This document shows positions 17,783 to 24,998 of a DNA stretch of 64,000 nt, piece after piece. The notes beneath the pieces were generated by a model, which did no database searches, had not been told where the DNA came from, and saw nothing but the letters and a program-made list of their open reading frames with translations. The first letter of the stretch is position 1, and the number at the start of each line of letters is the position of its first letter. The stretch is from Candidatus Chlorohelix allophototropha (GTDB taxonomy: Bacteria; Chloroflexota; Chloroflexia; Chloroheliales; Chloroheliaceae), in the NCBI RefSeq assembly GCF_030389965.1, contig NZ_CP128400.1:806001-870000 (forward strand). The letters run 5' to 3'. A program made the position numbers and the translations under genes.

Positions 17783-19594
17783 ATGAGCACAAAGTTTGAA
17801 GTTGCAGCCGGGGATAGTGCCTGGTTGAAGAAAAATGTAAACTGCCAGTTTAATTGTCCGGTAGATACCAATGTACCCGAATATATTGATAAAATCTCGC
17901 AAGGCAAGTATGGCGAAGCTTACGAAATAAATCGGCATAGTAATGTGCTGGTAGGCGTAATGGGTCGTATTTGCACGCACCCCTGCGAAGAGATTTGCCG
18001 CCGCTGTCTAATTGATGAACCAATCGGCATACGTGACTTGAAACGTGTAGCTGCCGATAACGGTTTCAAAGATGCGACAAAACTTACCAAAAAAGCCGGT
18101 ACGCTACCTACCAAAATAGCTATCGTAGGTGGTGGACCTACTGGGTTAGTGGCAGCGCGAGACCTTGCCGAAGCCGGGCATTCAGTGATGATTTACGAGG
18201 CATTAGAGAAATTGGGCGGTCAAATGTGGGCAGGTATTCCTGACTATCGTCTGCCGCGCGATGTTACCGATAATGAAATCGAAACCAATGTGCTGGCGCT
18301 TGGCGTAGAATGCAAACTCAATACCTATATCGGTAGAGATGTTATGCTAGGCGACCTGCTTGATCAATACGATGCGGTCTTGATGGCAGCCGGTACATAT
18401 AAGGAAAAACCCCCTGCGACTTGGGATAACAAACCTGTTCCGGGCGCAGACCATCCCAAAGTTATACCCGGCTTGAAATTCATGCTGGATTACAACCGCG
18501 GAGTAAAAACTGATGTTGGTAATCGAGTCGGCGTGTTGGGTGGTGGGTTTACAGCAGTTGACTGTGTCCGTTCAGCAGTACGGCTTGGCGCCAAAAAAGT
18601 ATCTATGTTGTATCGCCGTACTCTAGAAGAAATGAGTGCAACTGAAGAAGAAATTAGCTTGATGGAACCGGAAGGTATTGAAATCAAGACGTTGGTTTCT
18701 TCAAAAAGTATTGTGTCAAACGCAGATGGTTCGCTAAAAGGCATCGAAATGGTTCGCATGAAAATGAGCGAACCCGGCGCAGACGGAAGGCGCAAAGCCG
18801 TACCTGTTGAAGGCAGCGAGTTTATCTATGAGTGCGACATGGTAGTAGTTGCCTTCGGTCAGGACGTTGACCCTTCATGGGCGAGCGATTTGCGCGGTCC
18901 TAAACGCAACACCAAATACCCTGAACTGCTATACGCCAAGGGCGGAGAGTGGTTCGAGCGCGATAGAAAAACCTATATGACGAGCGTACCGCGCTTGTTC
19001 ATAGCCGGTGACTTCTTTACCGGCGCAAACGATGTAGTCCACGCCATGGGCGAAGGACACGACGTTGCGATAAAAATTGATCAGTACCTTAAAACCAATA
19101 AGGTGCCGATACAGAAAATCGAGGTGTTCAACGCTAAACGTCCGCTCTTCAAAACTGGTTATGATGGCGTACCTCGCCAGCATATGGATTTGCTTTCGGT
19201 AGCGACTCGCAGAAAACACCCATATGAAGAAGTAGAGGTAGGGCTTACCAAAGAGCAGGGCGCTGTCGAAGCCTCACGTTGTTTGCTTTGCCAACATAAT
19301 ATTAACATCAATCCTGATCTTTGTATTCTTTGTGGATTGTGTGTAGAAGCATGCCCATACGATGTGCTCTACATGATACCCGCACAAGATTTAGAAGGTA
19401 ATAATCAGGAAGTTATACCACAACTGAAACGAGAAGAAGAAAAAGATTACAGCGGTATGCTATTGGATGAAAAACGCTGTATCCGTTGTGGTATGTGTGT
19501 AGATGTTTGCCCTACTGAAGCAATTAATTTTCTTAAAGTTGTTGACGTTTCAGCAGGTTACGCACCGTTAGCGTTGCGATCCGTTATCAAATAA
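17783..19594 (+). CDS. GltD-like FAD/NAD(P) oxidoreductase with N- and C-terminal Fe-S clusters
   Basis: A 603-residue soluble flavoprotein of the glutamate synthase small-subunit family. Residues 20-100 form the Fe-S helical domain with Cys21, 25, 64, 68, 72 and 75. The FAD loop 'AIVGGGPTGLVAARDLAEAG' lies at about 112, and the NAD(P) loop 'VGVLGGGFTAVD' at about 250. A C-terminal two-cluster ferredoxin domain has 'CILCGLCVEACP' and 'CIRCGMCVDVCP'. No glutamate synthase large subunit is nearby. Proteins of this plan usually shuttle electrons between NAD(P)H and ferredoxin or a partner reductase. The ferredoxin gene upstream supports that. The partner and direction are unknown. Confidence 0.9.
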   Translation: MSTKFEVAAGDSAWLKKNVNCQFNCPVDTNVPEYIDKISQGKYGEAYEINRHSNVLVGVMGRICTHPCEEICRRCLIDEPIGIRDLKRVAADNGFKDATKLTKKAGTLPTKIAIVGGGPTGLVAARDLAEAGHSVMIYEALEKLGGQMWAGIPDYRLPRDVTDNEIETNVLALGVECKLNTYIGRDVMLGDLLDQYDAVLMAAGTYKEKPPATWDNKPVPGADHPKVIPGLKFMLDYNRGVKTDVGNRVGVLGGGFTAVDCVRSAVRLGAKKVSMLYRRTLEEMSATEEEISLMEPEGIEIKTLVSSKSIVSNADGSLKGIEMVRMKMSEPGADGRRKAVPVEGSEFIYECDMVVVAFGQDVDPSWASDLRGPKRNTKYPELLYAKGGEWFERDRKTYMTSVPRLFIAGDFFTGANDVVHAMGEGHDVAIKIDQYLKTNKVPIQKIEVFNAKRPLFKTGYDGVPRQHMDLLSVATRRKHPYEEVEVGLTKEQGAVEASRCLLCQHNININPDLCILCGLCVEACPYDVLYMIPAQDLEGNNQEVIPQLKREEEKDYSGMLLDEKRCIRCGMCVDVCPTEAINFLKVVDVSAGYAPLALRSVIK

Positions 19595-19611
19595 AAACAA
19601 CTTCTGGATTT

Positions 19612-19641
19612 AAGCCTTGTTCTATCACAAGAACAAGGCTT
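19612..19641 (+). terminator. Rho-independent terminator of the ferredoxin/flavoprotein operon
   Basis: AAGCCTTGTTCT (19612-19623) and AGAACAAGGCTT (19630-19641) form a perfect 12-bp stem with a 6-base loop, followed on the plus strand by TTCTTTT. It lies 17 bases after the flavoprotein stop codon. Confidence 0.92.
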
Positions 19642-19679
19642 TTCTTTTACCTAAAATTACCTGCCTGCAAATTAGGTTG

Positions 19680-19724
19680 AATTCTTCAAACTTTCTTCAT
19701 ATTTACAATAATAATTCTTCAAAC
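19680..19724. repeat. 12-bp direct repeat upstream of the rhodanese gene
   Basis: AATTCTTCAAAC occurs at 19680-19691 and again at 19713-19724, a period of 33 bases, close to three helical turns. It ends 53 bases before the rhodanese start, where a regulator could bind side by side on the same DNA face. It may also be chance in AT-rich DNA. Confidence 0.4.
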
Positions 19725-19777
19725 CTTTTTGTTAAGATAATTTCAGTAAATTCAAACTTATATATGGAGATAACATA

Positions 19778-20119
19778 ATGTTCAAGCTTTTCGGATCAAA
19801 GACACTACCCTACGAAAATATTACCCCACAAGAAGTTGACCAGCGTATTAAAAACCAGAAGCCATTAATAATTGATGTGCGCGAAAATTACGAGTATGCT
19901 CAGGGACATATCAAAGGCAGCAAGCTAATACCTTTGAGCCAAATCAACAGCAAGATAAATGTAATCGGCGCTAAAGATCGTGAAATTATTGTGGTTTGCC
20001 GCAGTGGAAGCCGGAGTAGCCATGCCGCAAATTTGCTATGCAACCAAGGATTTACCAGAATAGGCAATATCAAAGGTGGCATAATCGGTTGGATGCGTGC
20101 CGGACTGCCTTTAGAATAA
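19778..20119 (+). CDS. Single-domain rhodanese (sulfurtransferase)
   Basis: A 113-residue rhodanese domain with no signal peptide. 'LIIDVRENYEYAQGHIKGS' is the conserved entry region. The catalytic loop 'CRSGSRS' starts at Cys74, which would carry the persulfide. The last element 'IKGGIIGWMRAGLPL' is typical of GlpE/PspE-like members. Start ATG at 19778 follows TATGGAGATAACATA. It precedes the two-component system and the DUF302/selenoglutaredoxin genes on the same strand, which suggests a sulfur/thiol redox locus, although a 146-base gap separates it from the regulator. Confidence 0.93.
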   Translation: MFKLFGSKTLPYENITPQEVDQRIKNQKPLIIDVRENYEYAQGHIKGSKLIPLSQINSKINVIGAKDREIIVVCRSGSRSSHAANLLCNQGFTRIGNIKGGIIGWMRAGLPLE

Positions 20120-20265
20120 ATTACAACCATTTAAACCCGATTTTGGACAAAGCGGGGAGTTATCCAAACTCTATTATCTTCGCCGCCTTAAGAGTACACT
20201 ATTAGTAGTAGAATCGGTCAGTTACAGTATTACCGTAACTAAAATAGAATAAGCGGGGCGAAGAT

Positions 20266-20973
20266 ATGGCGGAAACTACCACACCGAAAATACTCATAAT
20301 AGAAGACGAAGAGAGCATCTGGAGCTTAGTAAAAGGCTATTTAGAACGAGAAGATTATAATGTTGCAGTAGCTACCGATGGTCAAAGCGGCTTGGAAACG
20401 GCACGGCGCATTAAACCCGACTTGATTGTGCTAGACTTAATGTTGCCCGGAATCGATGGTTTGGAAATTTGTCACTTGCTGCGGGCTGAATCGGACGTTT
20501 ATATTTTGATGCTTACTGCGCGTACCGAAGAAATAGATCGTATCATTGGTCTTACGATGGGTGCAGACGATTATGTAACCAAACCCTTCTCACCCCGTGA
20601 ACTGGTTGCACGAATTAAAGCCGCTCTAAGGCGGTATCGCCAAGACCCCTCTCCCGTTACATCCAATCGCAATATACTTGGAACGCTCTCTCTGGAAATC
20701 AGTTCCCGCAAAGTTTGGGTCAAGGATCAATTGCTGGATTTAACCCGAACTGAATTTGATTTACTGGCAACCCTTACTGAAATGCCCAGTAGGGTTTTTA
20801 GCCGGGAACAATTGCTCGAAGCAGTTTGGAGTCACGATTATTTCGGCGATGAACGGGTGGTAGATGTACACATCGGGCAACTACGAAAAAAAATAGAACT
20901 GGCAAGTGGGGGGCAACCCATAAAAACAGTATGGGGAGTGGGTTATCGTTTTGAGGCGGAGGCAGGAAAATGA
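20266..20973 (+). CDS. OmpR/PhoB-family response regulator
   Basis: A 235-residue two-domain regulator. The receiver (8-120) has 'IIEDEE', phospho-acceptor Asp57 in 'LIVLDLMLPG' and Lys in 'YVTKPFSPREL'. The winged-helix output domain (about 135-232) has 'LTRTEFDLLATL', 'VWSHDYFGDERVVDVHIGQLRKKI' in part, and 'TVWGVGYRF'. The last codons overlap the kinase start by ATGA. A short inverted repeat, AGTTAC (20220-20225) and GTAACT (20235-20240), stands just before the gene and could be its own site. Confidence 0.95.
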   Translation: MAETTTPKILIIEDEESIWSLVKGYLEREDYNVAVATDGQSGLETARRIKPDLIVLDLMLPGIDGLEICHLLRAESDVYILMLTARTEEIDRIIGLTMGADDYVTKPFSPRELVARIKAALRRYRQDPSPVTSNRNILGTLSLEISSRKVWVKDQLLDLTRTEFDLLATLTEMPSRVFSREQLLEAVWSHDYFGDERVVDVHIGQLRKKIELASGGQPIKTVWGVGYRFEAEAGK

Positions 20974-22067
20974 ATTCTCTCCGCACCCGCCTGCTTATTT
21001 CATATCTATCCATAATCGTGGTGGGGGTATTTACGCTGTTTATTGCCGCCAGTCTGATATCCAGCACCTTCTTCCAAGCAGATATTCGCAGCATCCTTGC
21101 CGAGAAGGGCAACAACGCTGCCAGTATTGAAAGCCTTAATAGCGCCTTCAACAACGGTGTCAGAAATTCCCTGATTATAGCCGCCTTCGCTTCCTTGATT
21201 ACTGCGTTAGTGATTTCGCTGGTAATGAGTAGCCGCCTTTCGCAACCGCTACGAGCGCTTGGAATTGCCGCTACCCGAATCGCGTCAGGAAAGTATAGTG
21301 AGCGAGTACGCGCTCCGGCGATCAAAGAAATGTCTGATTTGGCATATTGTTTTAACCAGATGGCAGAAACTCTGCAAGAGAACGAAAGCAGGCGAAGGGA
21401 ACTCATTGCCGATCTTGCTCATGAACTCCGCACACCGCTTACTGCCATTGAAGGACATATGGAAGGGTTAATTGACGGGGTGCTTGAACCTACCCCTGTT
21501 ACTTTTGGAATAGTGCAACGTGAAGCACGCCGCTTGCATCGCCTTTCCGAAGAATTAAGCGAATTGTCGCGGGTTGAATCTGGCATGCTAAAGCTTAATC
21601 TGGAAAAACAGTTACCCCTTGAGGTGCTTAACGAAGTCATCGCGAAGGTCAGTCCGCAGTTTGAATTTAAAGGAGTCAGGTTAGAAATAGACCCGGCAGC
21701 CGCTAAAGCCTCCGCAATTAAAGGAGATCGTGACCGGATTGAACAAGTTTTGATAAACTTGCTTTCCAACGCCTTGCGCTATACTGAAAAAGATGGTTAT
21801 GTCAAGTTACATGCTAACAATATGTCTGATGGAGTCGAATTCAAAGTAGAAGATAATGGCGGCGGAATTTCACAAGAACACTTAAAACATGTATTTGAAC
21901 GCTTTTACCGCGCCGATAAATCCCGCTCACGCGGGGCGAGTAGCGGCAGTGGTATTGGGCTAACTATTGCAAAATATCTGATTCAAGCGCAAGGTGGCGA
22001 CATCTGGATTGAAAGTGAACCGGGTAAAGGTACAACTGTACACTTCAGCCTTTTGCGCTGGCAATAA
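20970..22067 (+). CDS. Sensor histidine kinase (HAMP-HisKA-HATPase)
   Basis: The cognate kinase of the overlapping regulator. It has 365 residues with one N-terminal membrane helix, a short external segment of about 35 residues, a second helix ('LIIAAFASLITALVISLVM'), HAMP, HisKA with His in 'LIADLAHELRTPLTAIEGH', N box 'LINLLSNALRYTE', and G boxes 'DNGGGI' and 'GSGIGLTIAK'. The external part is too small for a classic ligand domain, so it may sense the membrane or another protein. ATGA overlap with the regulator indicates translational coupling. The DUF302 gene follows after 25 bases. Confidence 0.95.
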   Translation: MNSLRTRLLISYLSIIVVGVFTLFIAASLISSTFFQADIRSILAEKGNNAASIESLNSAFNNGVRNSLIIAAFASLITALVISLVMSSRLSQPLRALGIAATRIASGKYSERVRAPAIKEMSDLAYCFNQMAETLQENESRRRELIADLAHELRTPLTAIEGHMEGLIDGVLEPTPVTFGIVQREARRLHRLSEELSELSRVESGMLKLNLEKQLPLEVLNEVIAKVSPQFEFKGVRLEIDPAAAKASAIKGDRDRIEQVLINLLSNALRYTEKDGYVKLHANNMSDGVEFKVEDNGGGISQEHLKHVFERFYRADKSRSRGASSGSGIGLTIAKYLIQAQGGDIWIESEPGKGTTVHFSLLRWQ

Positions 22068-22092
22068 CTCTACATAGAAAGCGAAGGATTTT

Positions 22093-22491
22093 ATGCAAAA
22101 TAACGCTTACGGATTTGGCAAAAAAATTCCCTTACCCTATCTCGAAGCCATAGAACAAACCAAAGCAGCGCTTAAAGAGCAAGGCTTTGGGATATTAACT
22201 GAGATTGACATGAAAAAAACTCTTAAAGAAAAGCGGGGAGTTGATTTCCGACCCTATACAATTCTGGGCGCGTGTAACCCACCATTGGCGCACCAAGCGA
22301 TTACCGCCGAACTTGATGTTGGCTTATTACTGCCCTGCAATGTAATTGTGTACGAAGATGAGGGTGGCAGTGTGGTAAAAATAATGGATCCAGAAGCCAT
22401 CATGAAAATGTCAGATATTCCGGCGTTGGCAGATATGGCGAAAAATGCCAAAACTCTACTGCAAAAAGCGATAGATTCTTTACCTGATTAG
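22093..22491 (+). CDS. DUF302-domain protein
   Basis: A 132-residue soluble protein. 'FGILTEIDMKKTLKEKRGVD' and 'ILGACNPPLAHQAI', then 'DVGLLLPCNVIVYE', are the signature of DUF302. The Cys residues in 'GACNPP' and 'LLPCNV' are typical of the family, whose biochemical role is not established. It lies 25 bases behind a sensor kinase and 11 bases before the selenoglutaredoxin gene, so all are likely one operon. Its stop codon TAG is part of the ribosome binding site region (TTAGGAGG) for the next gene. Confidence 0.9.
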   Translation: MQNNAYGFGKKIPLPYLEAIEQTKAALKEQGFGILTEIDMKKTLKEKRGVDFRPYTILGACNPPLAHQAITAELDVGLLLPCNVIVYEDEGGSVVKIMDPEAIMKMSDIPALADMAKNAKTLLQKAIDSLPD

Positions 22492-22502
22492 GAGGCTTGA
22501 TT

Positions 22503-23042
22503 ATGGCAGATGCAATTGTCTATTCCACCAACACTTGACCGTACTGCCGAACAGTGAAAGAGTTTCTTTCACGCGAGCAGGTAAGTTATAGCGAGAAAAA
22601 CGTGGGGCTTGACCAAGCCGCCGCCCAAGAAATGGTAAATCGTAGTAAGCAAATGGGCGTTCCCGTCACAATAATCAATAACGAAGTGATTATTGGTTTT
22701 GACCAACCCGCGTTGCGTAAAGCCATTACTCGGTTGCGACAATCAAAGGGAAACAGCCTGAAACTAGGCGCACAGGTAGCGGATGCGGCAAAAGTATTAG
22801 AGTCGCTGGGCAAACCTGCCAGTAAAGGAGCGCTGGTGGGCAAAGTTCAGCTAGCTTCTTTGGCTGAAAAATCCGGGTTGCGCGAGGGCGACATCATTAC
22901 CGCAATGGAAGGTCAAGCTATAGAAGGGATCGAAGATTTAGCTGCCGCGCTTAAACGAATAGCCGCCGCTAACTTTAAGCAACCAACTATTACAGTGTTA
23001 CGCGAAGGTCACGAAAATATCATGTATCTAATGATAGAGTAA
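22503..23042 (+). CDS. Glutaredoxin-PDZ protein with selenocysteine (UPYC) active site, TGA recoded
   Basis: I place the start at ATG 22503, eight bases after AGGAGG. Codons 1-11 give 'MADAIVYSTNT', then TGA at 22536-22538, then 'PYCRTVKEFL'. The glutaredoxin active site CPYC therefore has its first Cys codon replaced by TGA, the expected place for selenocysteine (Sec12, Cys15). The fold continues normally: 'GVPVTIINNEVIIGF' holds the cis-Pro54 and the Gly-Phe contact. Residues about 110-178 form a PDZ domain ('SGLREGDIITAMEGQAIEG'). Total length is 179 residues. A GTG at 22554 would delete the active site and has no ribosome binding site. A SECIS-like hairpin follows the TGA. If recoding fails, only an 11-residue peptide results. 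Likely role: thiol/selenol redox protein with a protein-binding tail. Confidence 0.85.
22544..22580 (+). promoter_or_regulatory. Putative bacterial SECIS element
   Basis: A perfect 7-bp stem, GTGAAAG (22554-22560) with CTTTCAC (22566-22572), closes the loop AGTTT. Below it CTGC (22544-22547) and GCAG (22577-22580) can pair across a small internal loop. The apical loop begins 22 bases after the TGA and has G as its second base. The bacterial SECIS rules I know ask for a small apical loop about 16-37 bases downstream with G among its first two bases. All are met. SelB would bind here to deliver Sec-tRNA. Confidence 0.8.
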
Positions 23043-23082
23043 CTACCGAGCAACTATTCTATTATAGAATATTATGTAAAGT

Positions 23083-23099
23083 GCGGGTGTAATGCCCGC
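23083..23099 (+). terminator. Rho-independent terminator after the selenoglutaredoxin gene
   Basis: GCGGG (23083-23087) and CCCGC (23095-23099) form a short GC-rich stem with a 7-base loop, followed by CTTTTTATT. It lies 40 bases after the stop codon and would end the regulator-kinase-DUF302-glutaredoxin transcript. Confidence 0.75.
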
Positions 23100-23358
23100 C
23101 TTTTTATTGTCGGGGTTTTTACATTGATTTTACAAGACAAAGCGTCTAGTAAAGCGTCTTTTGGCTATTGCAAAGGCATTAATACACTATTTTCTAGTAG
23201 GCTAGTAGGCAAATTCAAGGCTACCCCCTTCAATTTTATATGGCAGTTTTTTACATTCCCCAAATATAGCGATTACATTGCAAGGCTAAGATAAGAGTGG
23301 ATAGAGCGATTGGCAATCCAAAAGAAGTTTTCAAAAATACGCGGAGGTCACAAGAATT
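23100..23358. other. Non-coding region before a secreted helical protein
   Basis: No gene is supported here. With the terminator the full gap is 316 bases. It presumably contains the promoter of the exported helical protein. A short direct repeat of 'aaagcgtct' occurs at about 23139 and 23151. Nothing else stands out. Confidence 0.4.
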
Positions 23359-23820
23359 ATGAAACTTACATCTTTGAAACAACGTTTAGGACTTGGAATT
23401 GCATCCCTACTGTTAGCCGGTAGTGTTGCGCTGGGACCTGTGCAAGCATTTGCTGCCCCCACCGACAATACTATGCAAACTGTGGCAGTTCAAACCAGCC
23501 AGTTGCAAACCAGCAACGCCCCGAAGCCGGACGTTAGTAAAATCAAGGATAAGGTTGTTACCCGTCTAAACGAACGGCTGGATAAATTAAATACACGGAT
23601 TACTACGGTAACAGATAAACTTTCCAAGGCAACAACCGATGCTCAGAAAGACAAACTTCAGAAGTTACTGACCAAATTGCAGGATAATAAGCAGAAGCTT
23701 GAAGCCTTGCTGGTTAAAGTACAAAAAGGGGACATTACTCTCAAGGAATTGAGAACTCTTCTCCGGGAATATCGCCAGAGCCAACACCCCAAAGTAGGGC
23801 AAACACCAATAGCGGAATAA
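23359..23820 (+). CDS. Exported helical protein of unknown function (153 aa)
   Basis: The N-terminus is a clear Sec signal: basic start, hydrophobic core 'LGIASLLLAGSVALG', likely cleavage after 'VQAFAA'. The mature part is Lys/Leu/Thr-rich and predicted helical, with heptad-like 'LNERLDKLNTRITTVTDKL' and 'DKLQKLLTKLQDNKQKLEALL', so a short coiled coil or helical hairpin is likely. No catalytic motif is visible. The ribosome binding site GCGGAGGTC lies about eleven bases before ATG. It is monocistronic and ends at a strong shared terminator. It may be an envelope or extracellular structural protein; no function is assigned. Confidence 0.85.
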   Translation: MKLTSLKQRLGLGIASLLLAGSVALGPVQAFAAPTDNTMQTVAVQTSQLQTSNAPKPDVSKIKDKVVTRLNERLDKLNTRITTVTDKLSKATTDAQKDKLQKLLTKLQDNKQKLEALLVKVQKGDITLKELRTLLREYRQSQHPKVGQTPIAE

Positions 23821-23847
23821 TAGCGCGTTTGGGTGTCTGTCCAAATC

Positions 23848-23882
23848 AAAAACCCCCATCCTTTACCCGGACGGGGGTTTTT
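23848..23882. terminator. Bidirectional terminator between convergent genes
   Basis: AAAAACCCCC (23848-23857) pairs with GGGGGTTTTT (23873-23882), and TCC/GGA extend the stem past one mismatch. The A/T ends supply a U-tract on both strands. It serves the exported helical protein on the plus strand and the 2-oxoacid oxidoreductase operon on the minus strand. Confidence 0.92.
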
Positions 23883-23893
23883 GATAAGCAGTA

Positions 23894-24949
23894 TTAGTTC
23901 ATATCTGCCATTATCTTATCAAGAGCCTCGCGTGGTGGTCGCAATTGCGCTTCGTTAAGCTCTGCTAACGGTGTATCTACAATGTGAAGCGCCTCATGAA
24001 TACGCTTACGACCTTCGTTAATGTAGAGTAGCCCGGTAATAAATTCCTGCTTAGCTTGCGCTTCATCTAGCTTGCTAATGGCAGCGTTTCGATCTTGCGG
24101 GTTGTAATCATCACCAAGCTTTCGGAGTACAATGGTAGAACCATCGTGCATACGAACTTCTCTAGCTGTCCCCTCTTCATAATCTACCACAATTTCGCCC
24201 TGTGGCTCTATAAAGCTAATGTCGTGCAACCGTTCTTCATTAGCCTTGCCATAGCTATAGCTTTTGGTAGATTCTTCATGATTATTGAAGGTAATGCAGG
24301 GGCTTATAATATCCAGCACCGCTGTGCCACCTTTATAGCTAAGCGCAGCTTTAAGCAACTCGCGTACTTGCTTGGCATCGCCCGCAAAGGAACGCGCTAC
24401 AAAGCCACACCCTGATGCTATTGCCTCAAGACACAGGTCAATGGGCGGTAATTCATTGACACCGGCATATTTCAGCTTCTGACCTTCATCGGCAGTTGCC
24501 GAGAACTGCCCTTTGGTAAGACCATATACGCCGTTATTCTCAATGATATAAACCATCGGTACGTTCCGGCGCAACAGATGTTTGTACTGTCCAAGCCCGA
24601 TGCTACCGGTATCACCGTCGCCGCTGACACTGATAGCCTGCAAATCTTTATTTGCCAGAACCGCGCCCGTAGTCAGAGAAGGCATACGCCCGTGCAGGGA
24701 GTTAAACCCGTGAGAACGGTTCAAGAAGTAAGCGGGGGATTTGCTGGAGCAACCGATCCCGCTGGTTTTAATGACCCGATGCGGTTCAAGTGATAGTTCC
24801 CATGCCACCGCAATAATCTGGCTGGCAATCGAATCATGACCGCAACCAGAGCAAAGGGTCGAAGGTTTCCCCTTATATTCGGTACGATCAAAACCAAGAA
24901 GGTTTAGTTTAGCGCCACCCGCGCCGGGTTCTTTTACTGCTGCTGTCAT
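23894..24949 (-). CDS. korB: 2-oxoacid:ferredoxin oxidoreductase, beta subunit
   Basis: The thiamine-diphosphate subunit of an enzyme that oxidatively decarboxylates (or, in reverse, carboxylates) 2-oxoacids with ferredoxin. Cys33 and Cys36 in 'LCSGCGHDS' are part of the Fe-S site. The TPP/Mg motif is 'VSGDGDTGSIGLGQYKHLLRRN'-like at about 110-130, followed by 'ENNGVYGLTKGQ'. At 351 residues it is longer than many KorB proteins owing to a C-terminal region that ends in 'ALDKIMADMN'. It has no own ferredoxin domain. It lies 49 bases downstream of the alpha subunit. 2-oxoglutarate is the likeliest substrate by similarity, but pyruvate or branched 2-oxoacids cannot be excluded. Confidence 0.92.
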   Translation of the reverse strand: MTAAVKEPGAGGAKLNLLGFDRTEYKGKPSTLCSGCGHDSIASQIIAVAWELSLEPHRVIKTSGIGCSSKSPAYFLNRSHGFNSLHGRMPSLTTGAVLANKDLQAISVSGDGDTGSIGLGQYKHLLRRNVPMVYIIENNGVYGLTKGQFSATADEGQKLKYAGVNELPPIDLCLEAIASGCGFVARSFAGDAKQVRELLKAALSYKGGTAVLDIISPCITFNNHEESTKSYSYGKANEERLHDISFIEPQGEIVVDYEEGTAREVRMHDGSTIVLRKLGDDYNPQDRNAAISKLDEAQAKQEFITGLLYINEGRKRIHEALHIVDTPLAELNEAQLRPPREALDKIMADMN

Positions 24950-24998
24950 AATCTATGTCCTCTATCTAAGATACAAATTTAAAGCGCTTGAAATATTT

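Noticed and set aside
20798-21406. Minus-strand open frame of 202 codons
   Set aside because: Antisense to the regulator and kinase genes; low-complexity Ser/Arg/Ile composition typical of a shadow frame.
22503-22553. The TGA as a sign of a pseudogene
   Set aside because: The rest of the frame is intact, the TGA replaces precisely the catalytic Cys, and a SECIS-like hairpin follows. Random decay would not favour this position. Raw-read confirmation is still needed.
22554-23042. GTG at 22554 as the true start of the PDZ gene
   Set aside because: It has no ribosome binding site and removes the glutaredoxin active site. The only good site (AGGAGG) serves ATG 22503, upstream of the TGA.
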